NCBI RefSeq assembly: GCF_000003605.2 | Contig: NW_003124907.1 | Coordinates: 253,178 to 291,116 of the forward strand | Source: Saccoglossus kowalevskii | Taxonomy: Eukaryota > Hemichordata > Enteropneusta > Harrimaniidae | DNA length: 37,939 nt | Reading direction: 5' to 3' | Part shown: positions 1-11,969 of the stretch, piece by piece | Numbering within the stretch: position 1 is the first letter of the stretch | Layout of the letters: each line of letters starts with the position of its first letter | Position numbers and translations under genes: made by a program | Notes under the pieces: generated by a model | The model's database searches: none | The model's input: only the letters and a program-made list of their open reading frames with translations | Told to the model about the DNA's origin: nothing

Positions 1-3000
1 AATGATACATCATGGGAATGCCGAATTACAAAAAGTTTAGAACAGAATCAGCTTCTTAGTGTGGAGTCCGGTTAAACCCTGGTGGTAGCTATGTTTGTTT
101 TTATTATTAGACGACGCTGACGCCCGTAATCATTCCATATTTGGAATTCGCATTTCCTTATATGGTAGGTTGAAAATACCGCAAAGTTACGGCACGCTGC
201 AACTTTCACGGTGACAGATGTCTAATAATTGACATAATACAGGGGTGATGTTGGAAGTCACTACTGGAATCCAATAAAAGTTTTCATAATTGAATAAAAA
301 TCGCATCACATTCAATATTTCGAAACGATGTGACAATACCGTGTTACGATTGGCTATGAAGATGAGGCAGGTCGACTGTGGTCAGTGGCTGATGACATCA
401 ATAGTACTCAATGACAATAAATCACAATTGTTTTCCATGGCAATCACCACGGCCAAATGAATAATATACTAGTACATGTTTTAAATTGTGAAATACAGTA
501 AATGTTAAATCTAAATATTCAGGGGAGCTTACTAGATTGTATGCACAGTATATTTATAATACTCGTGTATCATTCGAAAAGAAGAGCTGTCATTGGCTAT
601 AAGAATTTTTAAAACAATTGGTGCCAAAAGCATAATCGTTCTGATTGGTCAAATGGTTTGCAACCGATCGTTATTGTATCGACGTTTTCCTTTAACACAT
701 TGCCTACAACTTGAACTGGTCAAGATATTTATTGATATTGACTCTTTAATGGAAGCAACAAGAGGGAAACGAGTTAAAAATTTCAGATTTAGACATTCTA
801 TAAAGTAACTAAGCATGCTACTATAACAACCTATCTGAATGTTCACATAAAGACGAATACGGTAGCGCATATTTTGTACCAATTTTTGTCCAAGGGATTA
901 CTTAATTTCAGTTAATTTCGAAGGTCGCATAAATCTAAAGGTGTTTTACAAGACAATGTACAAAATGCTTGACTCGTTTTGGGGTATCTATGCTTTAATA
1001 TTCTAAGTAGAGCCTGTCGAAACTGCCAAACAGATTGCTGATAGCATGTCTGTGCTTATTTGGTCGTTACGAGCGTCCCATGAAAATTCACAGTTCATTC
1101 GCATGACTGACAGTGTTTAACACGACAATAGCTAAATTAGCCGTCATGTAATCCCTTAGACAAACATTGGTAGAACGTGTACACTACCGTGTTCACTTAT
1201 ATCTAAGCTTTCAGGTGATACATGGGTTGTTATAGTAGCTTTAAGATATTACCTCACAGATCATGTTTTAACTCGTGTTCCCCAACGTGACACTTCTACG
1301 TTCAAGATAAACATTCTGGGTGTCAGTAAAAGCCTCTGGAATTGGACTGATTCAATATAGTATAATTTGTCTCTAAATAAGTATGTGTTTTCAAACCGAT
1401 TTTTGAAATGTTAGTTTATAAATTTGAATTCAATTAAAGTTAAATTTGTCAAGAGTTTAACTCATTATGTCATAATACCACGTACAGGATTTGATACATG
1501 ATAATAATAAACTGTGAAAACTCTAACCATTAGTCATTTACATTCTTTCGAATTAGATATATTTCTTCAAAATACAATCTTGCGAAGAAGGTTGATAACA
1601 TGTATAACACTTATCATTTATAATGCAATTAGAAGAGTATCAGGATCTTTGGTTGCTAGGCCATCGACCTTTTTGGTTACCAGGCCATTGACCTCACCTG
1701 TGGATTTCGCTCTGATGTGAGAATAGAGAGAATATTTACGAGTTCTTTGCGAATTTGCAGTTTTATGCAGAGTTTCATTTTTGCTGAACATTGTTATTGA
1801 GGTAGTGAACGATGTATTTCAACAGACATGGGAATTATTCGAAACGTCTCAGCAACGACCCAATATGTGTATCTCTGAGAGGAAATGTTATGCAAATCTA
1901 TAACCAAGTTTATGGACGACTTATTTAAAGATTTATGTAATGATCTTAGCGGAAACTGAAACAAAACAAATGGCTGCAATTGTCACTTACATGATGAAAC
2001 CAGCACGATTTGATGTCATGCGGTACAGGGTATTACAAAGTACCTAGTTGGGTCGTTTCTGATTACATGTGACTTCCCAAATGACTTGTTTCCAACGCTG
2101 TGCAAATCGGGGCATCAATGAATCCACGGTGTTAGCTGGGTCACGAAAACTTTACGGTCAAGTACCAGTCTTCATTTTATAAGAGCAATCATGCTACCAC
2201 TCAACGTCATAGCAAACACCTCATATCTCAATTGAATACATATAGCTGATAGATCTTTAAAGATTTCTTCATAACGTGTATTGTTTTCAGCGGATTGAAA
2301 TGGGGGGAAATGGACATACTCGACAAGAACTTATTACTCTGGACATCAAATTGCCCGTACGACTCTAGTGTCAATACGTTTTAGGCCATCAACGCTTTTA
2401 TGGTCAATTGCTTCTAAAGATCGCAGCGTTTCCGTTGTGATAACTTAAGAACTATTAAAACGGTTTCCTTTATGGGGAGCGGGATACCAATGCAACATCC
2501 AATGCCATTGTTGTTCTTAACGGGAGGTGTTATCCACCAAAGTCGTAAACCGGCCAATTCTTCAACAGGTTGTTGTGGGTGCAAATATCCTGTGAGCGGA
2601 CCGATATAAGTCATGCCGACGACCATGGGTCAAGGAACGGTGTCCGAAGCGATATACAGAATGACATGGCCTAATGGGGCAGTTAAAACAGGTATCACGG
2701 CTCAAAATGGGTACAAAATAGTGCCGTACTCCGAATCATTGCCACAGAAATCCTTGAACACTATACAGGGGATGATATAATTTACGATTACGAGGTACTC
2801 GAAGGCTGCCACTCGGCTGTGGACCGTGCTCTGCACGTACAAGGCCAGATAACAACCATGCATTATCTATTTCAACTAATTAATATCAAGTAATTATATT
2901 AAAATTATAATTATTTTACCACTCAGGGTGTCGGTTAATATAAAATCGCGAAAATAGAATGAAAAAGATTTGTTTGAAGCAACGGATCGGGTAGTAAGTA

Positions 3001-5021
3001 CAGTGTGCACTTTATCCAGTGCCTGGTAAAAGTAGGCGCAGTTCAAATCAAATATGCAAATAATACGTGTGCTCGATCCACTTTAGCAATCGGCTTAATT
3101 TTGAAAATCTGATAGTCCAATCTCGTTCAGTCTTACGTCTCGAGTCGGAATATTCGTCGTCATCGTAGGCCGACACGGAGACATTGCATGGACTCGAGAT
3201 AAAATCGCATTTTCCCAAGTTGTAAACATTTAAAACCCACAATCGGAGAGCATCACCTTACTCGAGGAGGTGTCATTCAAAACTAATGTGCAAGAAAACG
3301 ATTTTCATCGACTCTGTTTATTCAATGTATTGTGCTAGATTAAAATGAAAATACTAGTACCCTAGAAAGGAGGCCCACCTGTGGAGGTGACATTATAACA
3401 GGTATATACACAATAGGGGGAATTCCAATATTGCAAATGTATCCTCATAGAAAGAATCCTGGCTGTGCATTTTCTGTAGTTGGCTTTGTTATTTGACGGA
3501 ACTGGGACGGGGGCTGATACCTATGCTCCCTTTAAAATGTATATAAACGATTTGCGTATATTGTTTCGCATCAATCATAAAATGGTTCTTCTTTTCTTTT
3601 TTTTTAAAGTAGAGTACAAGTTGATTATACTAGTTTAGCATCCTGGTGTTGATGATGGGGCTTATATGGGAGCTGACCTGTATCCTTTTAAGCAGTCGAC
3701 GCTTGGCTGACTTGTGTGTTTTTCACGGCAAACAAGACTAACTTTTGGAATGTTGATGTTTTTTCACGTTGCATGGAGAAGAAGTAATGCATTCCATGCG
3801 CAGTGCAGGTCTTCTATGAGTGTTTTATCACCGCTTTGTTCAGCTTCTGTGCCCCTTTCTCCTTTTGTAATTTTGTATTATTTTAGAAATATGACCCTGC
3901 CTGAAAGTCCAGTAGTTGGAGCACAGACAGAACGACAGTTGTTCGGAAAAATCACAGCGTAACATTCGCTCGATCTGCTCAATAATGGTCTAATTTGCGA
4001 TGTCTTGAGTTGTGATCATCCAGTGCGCGACTATCAATCACCCAGAGTCACAGTACACTTGTGTATGGGGGGGCTTCTGAGTCTACTTCAGACGTTCTAG
4101 TACCCACCTCGATCCTTGCAAATTGCCCGAAAGCGGCCACTTAAGTTCTTTTGCCTGACGAACAATTATAGTGTAAAACAAGCCCCTTTTTGGGGGCAAA
4201 TGAAGTCGGTGCGGTCAGGTAGCACAATCTTACGTGTTGTGCTTAGTGGAATGTCTCCCCAGACCCAAAGGTCATTCCTTCAATGGCCATGTCTATCACT
4301 ACGTTAGGGAGCGCACGTCTAGTCTTACCCAGCTGGAGTAAAACCAAATTACGCATTCCGTCCGAAAATTAAAACGTGAATTCGGCATTTCAAAACCTGC
4401 CCACATTTTTTTTCTGCGAGTTCACCACGAAAATATCAAATCAGTGATTTCTAATGTTTATGAAAAACATTGTGGGAATACATCAATAAGAAAATACGGG
4501 AAACCTTTATTATTGGGGTGATTATAAAGTATTTCCCCCTGGATTGTTTTCATCGCGCCAGATTCTAAAACGACAACTATAGTTATGTGTGTTCACTATA
4601 TTATGTCTGCACAAGTTATTTAAATATTTAATGCAAACAGAAATACCTGTCATATGCAATTCTGTGAAATACAACAAAAATATTCATAATAATATTATTA
4701 TAAATTGATGGCATTATTAAAAGACAATCTTGAAAAGAAGACAAAACCACACCGGTTGTAATTTAAATGGTTTAATTGATTTGAGATGTGTTCGACTATA
4801 ATGAGTTTCTCCATATCGGGTATATGGTTCGACTTATCGTCAAAATAAGCGATTAAACGTGCTTCAATTTATATTTAAATATATTGGGTATTGTCACAAC
4901 AAGTTACTAAAAGTTAATACATCAACGATTGTCAAATGGGACCCTGCATTATGTCGACATTTTGTCTATTTGTAATTAGTGAGTCTCTATTAAGAGTTTT
5001 CCCGTTTCATGGAATTCTTAC
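1..5021. other. No recognised gene; probable formin intron or downstream flank
   Basis: No coding exon was recognised here on either strand. The stretch lies immediately 3' (in the formin's sense) of the exon ending at 5022, so at least its right part should be intron. I looked on the minus strand for the next INF2-like segment (the region after the 'IEHYT' end, expected to carry a YRF..VMNEL-like motif) and found nothing convincing. Several 55-80 codon ORFs occur, but none matches a known family and such lengths are expected by chance in AT-rich DNA. No tandem repeat, tRNA or transposase reading frame was seen. Confidence 0.5.
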
Positions 5022-5137
5022 CGTGTAGTGCTCAATAGCCTCCAACGCCCGCTTATATCCATCGGCAGAATATATACACATCGCACTGAGCAGTTCAAAT
5101 ATTGGTTTCTTGACTTTAACATCTTCAGTATCCAGGC
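5022..5137 (-). CDS. INF2-like formin, internal exon (FH3/DID armadillo region, second exon seen)
   Basis: This 116-nt internal exon continues the formin reading frame from the exon at 7663-7915. The preceding exon ends with a lone G (phase 1); this exon supplies GC and then 38 full codons. The peptide includes LDTEDVKVKKPIFELLSAM and CIYSADGYKRALEAIEHYT. Mammalian INF2 has the same pattern in its diaphanous-inhibitory domain, remembered as LDTSNVMVKK..FELLAALCIYS. The acceptor is CTACAG just upstream (5138-5143, minus strand), and the donor is GTAAGA directly after ACG at 5022, so the exon leaves in phase 0. In the family this armadillo-like domain binds the C-terminal DAD and regulates actin assembly. 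The gene's remaining exons were not found, so whether the locus is complete is unknown. Diaphanous formins are the next-best match but fit less well. Confidence 0.88.
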
Positions 5138-7662
5138 CTGTAGATGGTCACATGTGAGATAGAAAGAAATAAACAAACAAAAAAAGTTTGTCATTTTTCT
5201 GATATTAATAGTCATGATAATAGTTTCTCTTTCTAAGCAGTTCGTTAACGCTCGAGAAACCGATGAAATCCGGGTGCGGATAACGGGTTGTATCTCAAGT
5301 GACTCCGATGCATGTTGGGTAACCGGGAGAGAGCGATCATCCAACAATAATAATAAAGTACAATGACCCGGAGTGTAAATTATCACTGCTGTAATTGGCA
5401 AAGAAAACTCAAGTGTATTATTTATCGATTGTGTTATGCGTTTACATCGGACAACTTGCACGCTCATTTTTTTACTTCATCTATTGTAATTTCTAGCATA
5501 TAGACACGTCTGCAAAGTAGTCATACTTTGATGGGTGGAATAGGCATGGCAAGTATGACGTATGCCTGAGACTAGGTCAAACAATTCTGGGCGTGGTCAT
5601 CCGATGAGCTCTACGTTATGGTGCGAATGTAAGTCCACCAACCTCAATGTGTACATTTCGACGACATTAACGGTCATGCCCTTACTTAGCAATGCAATTG
5701 GTGAAGGTGTCATGACGTGCACACTGCACGAGGTTCAAATTATCATAATATCTTTAAAATCAAATGTTATGTTTACTTCATACACGTGTTAGCCTAGAAG
5801 CGCTGCATCTCCCCGGTATGGGATATTGTCTGTCGTTTTATTTGTAATATACCTGGCTACAGAGCCTAATAACCGTAAAATTAGGCACTTCAATCATAGA
5901 CCTATTTTGGCATACCAATAGTAGAAGGGTGTATCTGTCCAGATTGAGCTGGCTTCCGAATTTCGCTTCGTGTGACTTCGTGGTGAGGACATTATAGTAG
6001 TTTGTTTAGAATAGTAAACTATATAAAAAACCAAAGTTTTGATTTGCGTCAATTAGATTTTCAAAAGCGAAAAATCTTGTGTTAATTGACGCCAATGCTT
6101 TAATTTGGCTCCAACTGGGTTGGTCCACGAACTATATGTTAAATCAGGGAACTGTAAACAATAAACGGATTCAATCTCTATGATATTTGAGTTACTTCGG
6201 TCACCAAACAAGGGAAGGGCATTAAAAGCTCTACAAACTATACACAATCATATTTTGTTCAAATAGTCCACACCGAGCATATACTTCTACTATCCCGTGA
6301 CGAACGGAGCGAGTTTGCACCCACGCACCTAGCAAACTTCAGAAGCTTATCGGGGCGGATTTACAAATAGTGCCATACAATAGAACGCCCTTTCGTCCGT
6401 TCGCCAGAGAATCATATGGGATTGCAAAATCATTGATTGTATTTGTCCCCTGTCACTTCAAAGGTTGTACCTTTATGATGTGACAAACCCCGACCGCCGC
6501 TATGTTCATACCACCAATCATTCAACGTCCATTCTGTACCCCCTCTTCACTGGCTCCGATCCAACGGTTATAGGCGATAAATTTCCGTCACATCTCGCGT
6601 ATGGGTTACCTACATGCGAGGTTAAAATTGGCGATGGGATTGTCCGCGTAGTATATCGCGTTAGTTTGGCTAATTTCACTGGAATACCGAACGCATGCAC
6701 AATAAGTATTGTGAAAGTCAAAAATGAAATGGCAGAATCGATCATGGCGGCTTTTTAATACATCGGTCTAACGAGTAGGTTGGTATATTCCCACCGGGGT
6801 TTACCATACAATGTCGTGATTTCAAAGCGAGGAATTCTCAGCTAATACCTTTGTCAACAGGACATATGCTGTCACCTTCTCCGTATCTTAACCCGTTGCT
6901 CCTTCCCTCGTATAATTATGTAGGTCGAAATTCACGGTGGCCAAAACAACGATATCAGAAGGGTTTTTCATAGGGTCGTCACCCGCTGTGCGTTTAAGGT
7001 CATATTTGTTGTGCTTTGAGAAGAAGGCAAGGCAATTCATAAAAAAGAACTGGCCAGCGCTAATAAAGAGTGCATGATGTCATCATTTCCATTGGTTTTA
7101 ATCTAATTATCACATTCGTACAACTGACTTGTTTTGGACAATCGGCGTTTTCTTGTATAAACAGTGAGCCCCCTTCTAGAAAAATGTTGGACGGCGAATC
7201 GCCCTCTCCCGTGACTTCACTCAAGGTGACTTTATGGTAGTAACTTTCCACGAGAGTATTTAGTTGCCATTTGCGTCGTCCCTGGCTGCTGTTTGTAAAG
7301 GTGTGTTAGTCGTTGGCCAAAAAAGGTGTCAATGGCAGCCTGAGAAAACAACAAAAGCTGCCCGATAAGTTTGGTGCTGTTTCTCTTTTCAGCGCCTTTC
7401 ATTTGATTCCTTCACGCGCTTTTGTCCTGTGAAATTAGCCGACCTGCGTCCTGACAGGTTTACCAGTCGTCGGCATAGGGGACACCTTATAATGGTTGCA
7501 CAGTATGTTGTATTCAAGGCAACTTAGGCGATTCTAACAAGGCCTTCACAATTGCGTTACGTGTTAAAAAACATTCACTCGAAACTGAAGGCCACAGGCC
7601 ACACCACTGTGTGGCAACCTTGTGTGGATTTTTGACCAAACTTATTTGGGACGTGGACGTAC
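5138..7662 (-). other. Intron of the INF2-like formin gene
   Basis: This 2,525-nt intron opens with GTACGT at 7662-7657 (minus strand) and closes with CTACAG ending at 5138, a GT-AG pair with phase 1 preserved across it. Two overlapping opposite-strand ORFs at 6465-6758 (plus) and 6518-6745 (minus) lie inside it, as does a 63-codon minus ORF at 7060-7251. None is recognisable as a protein and none fits between the two exons, because the flanking peptide is already continuous when compared with INF2. No repeat array lies inside. Confidence 0.8.
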
Positions 7663-7915
7663 CTGTTGCCAGTTTCTGCACACAGTCGGCATTGTCGATA
7701 ATAAAGTCTATCCCAGCTTCGGAATTCATCACCGCTTTGATACACCAAATACACTCGAGCTGTAAATACGTATCGGGCAGTCGTTTCTTCACGTCCCCCT
7801 TTTCACATATTTGCCGAAAAGATTCCAACAGTACGCCAATGCCGTCCACCTCCAGAAACTCCTGGATCCATTCCGCGCTGCCGAGCTGGAGTCTACGTTT
7901 CAAAGCCGAGTATTT
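7663..7915 (-). CDS. INF2-like formin, internal exon (GBD/FH3, DID start)
   Basis: This 253-nt exon encodes 84 residues plus one base. It begins KYSALKRRLQLGSAEWIQEF and later contains LQLECIWCIKAVMNSEAGID and FIIDNADCVQKLAT. The order and spacing of YS.L..RL, W...FLE..G...LLE, LQL.C..C..AVMNS..GI..I fit the inverted formin INF2 N-terminal GBD/FH3 region (about residues 50-135 of the human protein, from memory). The acceptor follows a T-rich tract and reads ACACAG (AG at 7917-7916). The donor is GTACGT after ACAG, leaving phase 1. An ATG is neither present nor needed, because the exon is internal; the first coding exon, expected to carry about 50 residues, was not found upstream. In the family this part forms the autoinhibitory domain that folds against the C-terminal DAD. 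Confidence 0.92.
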
Positions 7916-9194
7916 CTGTGTATAAATTGAGAAAAAAAAGGGAACTGACAGTTGTAGCAGGGTATCTAGGCTGTCTCACTGCGGGCTATTTGCATTGGTA
8001 GAGCGTGGTTCACCTGTGTGTGAGCGACAATATAGTTTCAGGGCCCAACACACAGCGGCGCTATGCACTCAATGGCCCACACCTGAGAAGCCCTTTTGTG
8101 CAATCTCATGTTTCACCGTATCTTTAACCCCACACCATTTCTATACAATGACACTATGGAATAATGGACTCAATGACGATCAACGTATAGGAAAGCCGCA
8201 CAATTTCTTCAAACAGAAACAAGACCGCTTCATGAAAAAAAAACGACTTAAACGGGAAAAACTACAGATCGCGTAAATTAGCTTTACACAGGTATCCACA
8301 TGGCGACGAAAGTCCAGGCACCGGCATGGGGAGTGTGCTTTGAATTAACCCCTACTGTTTGTCTTCGCTAAACACACAAAGTCGTATTCTTTGCGTGTTT
8401 CCCCAGCACTTTTCGACCTCAAAAGAATATGCAGAGATCGCGACATGTTTGAAAACTCGGACTTGAACTTATTGAAAAGAACAAAGCATGCCCAGAATCA
8501 AGTACTAGCGCTTGCGTTTGGACTAACGCGTATATCTAACAATGTTTTTTTTTCTTCTTCTGTCAGCTTCAGTCAGTTGATTCAAACAAAAGAAACGATC
8601 TGTATTCGCATGAACAGAAGTTGAAAATCGAACCCTGTTACCTGGAAACTGAAGCGGTAGTTCATCACAGAAATCAGCAAAATTAACAAGAACGATGACT
8701 CGCGTACATCGGCATTATTCAGAAGCTGCGCGCGATGAGTGGACTTCTGCCCATATGGAGCTAAACTATATGTCGATTGCACGAAATAAATGACATGTTT
8801 ATAATAAGATTACACTTGTACTGTGTACCTCATGACCACATAAATATCCCGGCCAGGTCACCGATTACTGCCCATTAATTTAAACTAACCCCTGAAGGTG
8901 GAATAATAAGTACACCTTAGCATCGTTTTTTCGTTGTTGTTGGGTTTATATTTTTAATAACGAAGCACGTTCAATTATAGAGAAGATGATATATTGTTTT
9001 CAAAAACTAATCCAAAAAAAAAGAAAGATGCACACATTGGAAATGTTTCAAAAGTTGCAGTCCTTCTTGTCAAGTTTCTGGCTACATGTCTGATAGATGT
9101 GCGTCATCACATGCCCACTAGCAAGGTCGCCAGGGTCATACTACCTATGGTGCCAAACACCGATCGTAGAAACTTATCCGTGACGCGTTGTGAC
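7916..9194. other. No recognised gene; 5' side of the formin exons
   Basis: This should be an intron or 5' flank of the minus-strand formin gene. The preceding formin exon should end in phase 0 just before the KYSAL codons and carry an LLxxPSVV-like segment. I searched the minus strand by eye and did not find it. Plus-strand ORFs of 93 codons (7995-8276) and 77 codons (8391-8624) have no recognisable domain. The T-run and A-run tracts here are short. Confidence 0.4.
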
Positions 9195-9925
9195 GCGAAA
9201 ATAACAATTGCTTGACAAGCTCAACACTGGGACAGGAACACTCATTGATTGACAAACTCAACACGGTAAAAAAGGGTACCGACATTGATTGACTTTACCT
9301 CAACACAATGACATGAGGAACACACATTCATTAACAAGCCCAGCACGGTGACATAGGTACCAACATTGATTGACTTTACCTCAACACAATGACATGAGGA
9401 ACACACATTCATTAACAAGCCCAGCACGGTGACATAGGTACCAACATTGATTGACTTTACCTCAACACAATGACATGAGGAACACACATTCATTAACAAG
9501 CCCAGCACGGTGACATAGGTACCAACATTGATTGACTTTACCTCAACACAATGACATGAGGAACACACATTCATTGACAAACCCAACACGATGGCATAGG
9601 TACTAACATTGACTGACTTGAAGGGGACCATTGATTGACTTTCGTTAAACACGGAGATAACGGAACACACATTGAATAACTCAACATTATTTATTTACTT
9701 TACCTCAATAGGTAGGGATATAGGGAAACATTTAGTTATTACTATATTAACACATAGATAGGGCAAATGACCACTAGCAACATGCTGAACTACAAGTAAT
9801 TACACACATTAAATGACTTTAGTTAAACACATTGACATCGGATTGAAGCATTGAACAATTATTGACTGATTTTATGGGATAAACATAATGACATGGAGAA
9901 ACATCATTGACTGACTACTTGCCCA
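9195..9925. repeat. Degenerate minisatellite with units of about 40 bp, flanking a recently expanded core
   Basis: Variants of ATTGATTGAC, AACAC and TGACAT recur every 40 bp or so from about 9195 to 9925. They are near-identical between 9282 and 9622 and increasingly diverged on both sides. The decay outward from the centre is what an old tandem array with a young amplified core looks like. No coding role is suggested. Confidence 0.75.
9282..9622. repeat. 81-bp minisatellite core, about four copies
   Basis: The segment ACATGAGG recurs at 9311, 9392, 9473 and 9554, exactly 81 bp apart. The copies between are almost identical. Each 81-bp unit is itself two diverged halves of about 40 bp: one has CATTAACAAGCCCAGCACGG, the other ATTGATTGACTTTACCTCAA. 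Because 81 is divisible by three, the minus strand shows a 142-codon ORF (9242-9670) with a 27-residue repeat containing CSSCHC. I regard that ORF as a product of the repeat period. Confidence 0.93.
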
Positions 9926-11538
9926 ACACTGTGAGATAACCAAATACACAAATCGTTCTACACCAAACCATACATTCAGAACATTGAGCAAAGTTGACCC
10001 TGTTCTAACGTGCTCGCTCGTTCTTTGTTTAATGGATCATTCCTTACAAAGGTAAAAATGAGAAAATGGGCAATACTTGGGAAACAATTCCGCGAATAAT
10101 ATATGCACATTGCAACGCACAAGCCGGCAGACGCTGCATATATTTAAATTAAAATTGACGACCTTTTGTCATACTGCAACGGCATTTCTGGTTATGTTAG
10201 AACATCGGGCCAATTTGCTGCGACGAAAAATTGTCTGCACCGCAAATTTCGAAATTTTCATTAAAATACAATTCAAAAGTGACATATGTTTCGTATAGAC
10301 GTTTCCGGAATGACTCCACAGTTAAACGGCGATTTAATACTCAATCAACGAAATTAAATATACATCAATTGTTGACAAAGTGGCATATTTACGCCAGCCA
10401 GGCGTCACAATCAGCGCACTTTGGTGTAATCAACCCAATTCAAAAACTCATTAAGTAGCGTACCGACCATACCGATATATGACCGACGCCATTTTAGATT
10501 GATTACTAAACTTACGCGGTAACAAGCTTCTTGAAAATTGCAAATTGCGATAATTATGAGATTACGATGATAACATACAATTTCTTAACTTAATATTGGT
10601 ATTTATTTTCGGTTGGTGTTAGTACGTAAACATTAGTCTTGTTTCGTTAACACGCTCGTTATCAACAAAAATATACATGGTATGGAAATTCTCCGAGATC
10701 TGGCAATACATAGGTGTACCTACCACTTGAGTGACGTCCTCTGATTAGTTATAAAACAATCTAGACAAAGGGGCATCGACTAGACGACTCCACGGTGCTC
10801 AGTCATCACAGTGAAAACGTGACCTGCGGGATGGCCAGTACCTTTGATCTTATCGCCAGCCGCTAGCAATCTCCGGACCTGGCGACGTTTTGGAACAGGG
10901 CGAAGCTCCAGGCAATTATAATTTAGTAATATCGCCGGAGATAGAGCGATCTCCGTCCCCGTACTGGAATTTAAGATGGCGATGGGTCTAGGTCGTAGTT
11001 ATGCGTTTAGACATGTGAAGTGACTAGGCTGAAGGAAATAAAGTAGTTATTGTATGGAGATGTCGATAGAGACATCATCTAACCACTTGACCATAGGCCA
11101 AATACCTGTATACACCCCCAACACCGGGATTCCAGCTCCAATCTTGATATTTCAAGCGGCGATAAAAACAAAAACAAAGTGCCTGTACGCGAACTAGAAA
11201 ACAGCGTTTCTGTCTATTTCCTCTTCTTTAACGCCGATTTTCAATCGCAAGTACTGAATAAATTAATTAATTAATACAAAAAAAAGCCTTTTAACTATAT
11301 TTTAGAATAAAAGTAGTACTGGCTACAACACCAGTCATACGGACAAGTTCGGGCGCAACAGGTGGTCTGTGTCTTTACATGACGTTTGCCGTACTAGTAG
11401 TCGCAGTCGAATTTAACAAATCCGTGTTTTTATTAGACGCAACTAAAACGCCGTAAAAACGGGTGTATGGTCTCGGCCGTGACACATTAGAGAAACAAAA
11501 AAAAAATGTTTTCGTTAACAATTTGACAATGTATAGGG
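9926..11538. other. No recognised gene; a moderately GC-rich patch at 10780-11000
   Basis: No exon of a known family was seen. At 10732-10739 TGACGTCC resembles a CRE half, and TTATAAAA follows at 10749-10756; the pair could be a weak core promoter but is easily found by chance. A 72-codon open frame without an early ATG runs on the minus strand from 10998 to 10783 through the GC-richer patch. A YY1-like AAGATGGCG lies at about 10972-10981 (plus) but its ATG opens only a 15-codon ORF. Confidence 0.35.
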
Positions 11539-11547
11539 TATAAAAAG
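11539..11547 (+). promoter_or_regulatory. Candidate TATA box
   Basis: TATAAAAAG is a near-ideal TATA element. A start site about 30 bp downstream would fall near 11570. The first ATG downstream opens a 37-codon ORF at 11604 and a second, more protein-like 49-codon ORF starts at 11820. No transcript evidence can be seen from sequence alone. Confidence 0.35.
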
Positions 11548-11603
11548 CTTCGTTACACCCGAGAGCGCGCGTTATCCCGAATCAGTGAACTCCATCCATC
11601 AAT

Positions 11604-11717
11604 ATGACTATTACAATTTACGTTATAAACTCTCTTCAGTTTATCCACGTTGAAAAACAGCAACAACAAAGAATAATATTCAAATCGACCTCCATCCGTT
11701 TCGCATCGGAAATTTGA
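11604..11717 (+). CDS. Possible upstream ORF, 37 codons
   Basis: This is the first ATG downstream of the candidate TATA box at 11539. It encodes a 37-residue peptide with a run of four glutamines and a basic stretch, and ends at TGA. It matches no family I know. If the TATA box is used, this frame would be a leader ORF before the one at 11820. It may equally be chance. Confidence 0.15.
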   Translation: MTITIYVINSLQFIHVEKQQQQRIIFKSTSIRFASEI

Positions 11718-11819
11718 TGTGTAAATCGCACAGCAGATACCATATTTTAGTGCGTTTTACTCATCTTCGGGCAGATAGTTGCGACCATTAACACGAGCAA
11801 AATCCGGTCACTCGTAACG

Positions 11820-11969
11820 ATGAATATAAAGAAGCCCAACCGCGACGAGCAGTTATTATCGAAACCCTGTGATTATCTGCGAGACTGTCTCGTGGACCTG
11901 TTCATTAGCAGGCCTGGGAGGCGTGTCTACGCACAAACGAGGAACACCAAATTACAGAGAAAGTTTTAA
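11820..11969 (+). CDS. Possible small protein, 49 aa, unrecognised
   Basis: ATG at 11820 opens a 49-codon frame ending in TAA. The product starts MNIKKPNRDEQLLSKPCDYL, is strongly charged with mixed acidic and basic residues, and has two cysteines. The frame stays open upstream of the ATG for about 23 further codons, so it could also be part of an exon. It sits about 270 bp downstream of the TATA box at 11539. The local GC is higher than its surroundings. The opposite strand is also open over part of it, which weakens the call. No function is proposed. Confidence 0.2.
   Translation: MNIKKPNRDEQLLSKPCDYLRDCLVDLFISRPGRRVYAQTRNTKLQRKF

Noticed and set aside
1794-1973. Possible next formin exon: acceptor TTTCAG at about 1954 and a frame with SSQRYTYWVVAET, faintly like the SQQYRFSVVMNEL region of INF2
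   Set aside because: Only a handful of residues agree, the rest diverges and the frame stops soon after; no donor follows in a useful phase.
5018-5467. 149-codon minus-strand ORF
   Set aside because: It is a shadow frame. The true coding frame over its 3' part is the formin exon 5137-5022, in another phase.
7611-7925. 104-codon plus-strand ORF
   Set aside because: It is the antisense shadow of the formin exon 7663-7915.
9242-9670. 142-codon minus-strand ORF with a 27-residue CSSCHC repeat
   Set aside because: It coincides exactly with the 81-bp minisatellite and has no non-repeat coding part.
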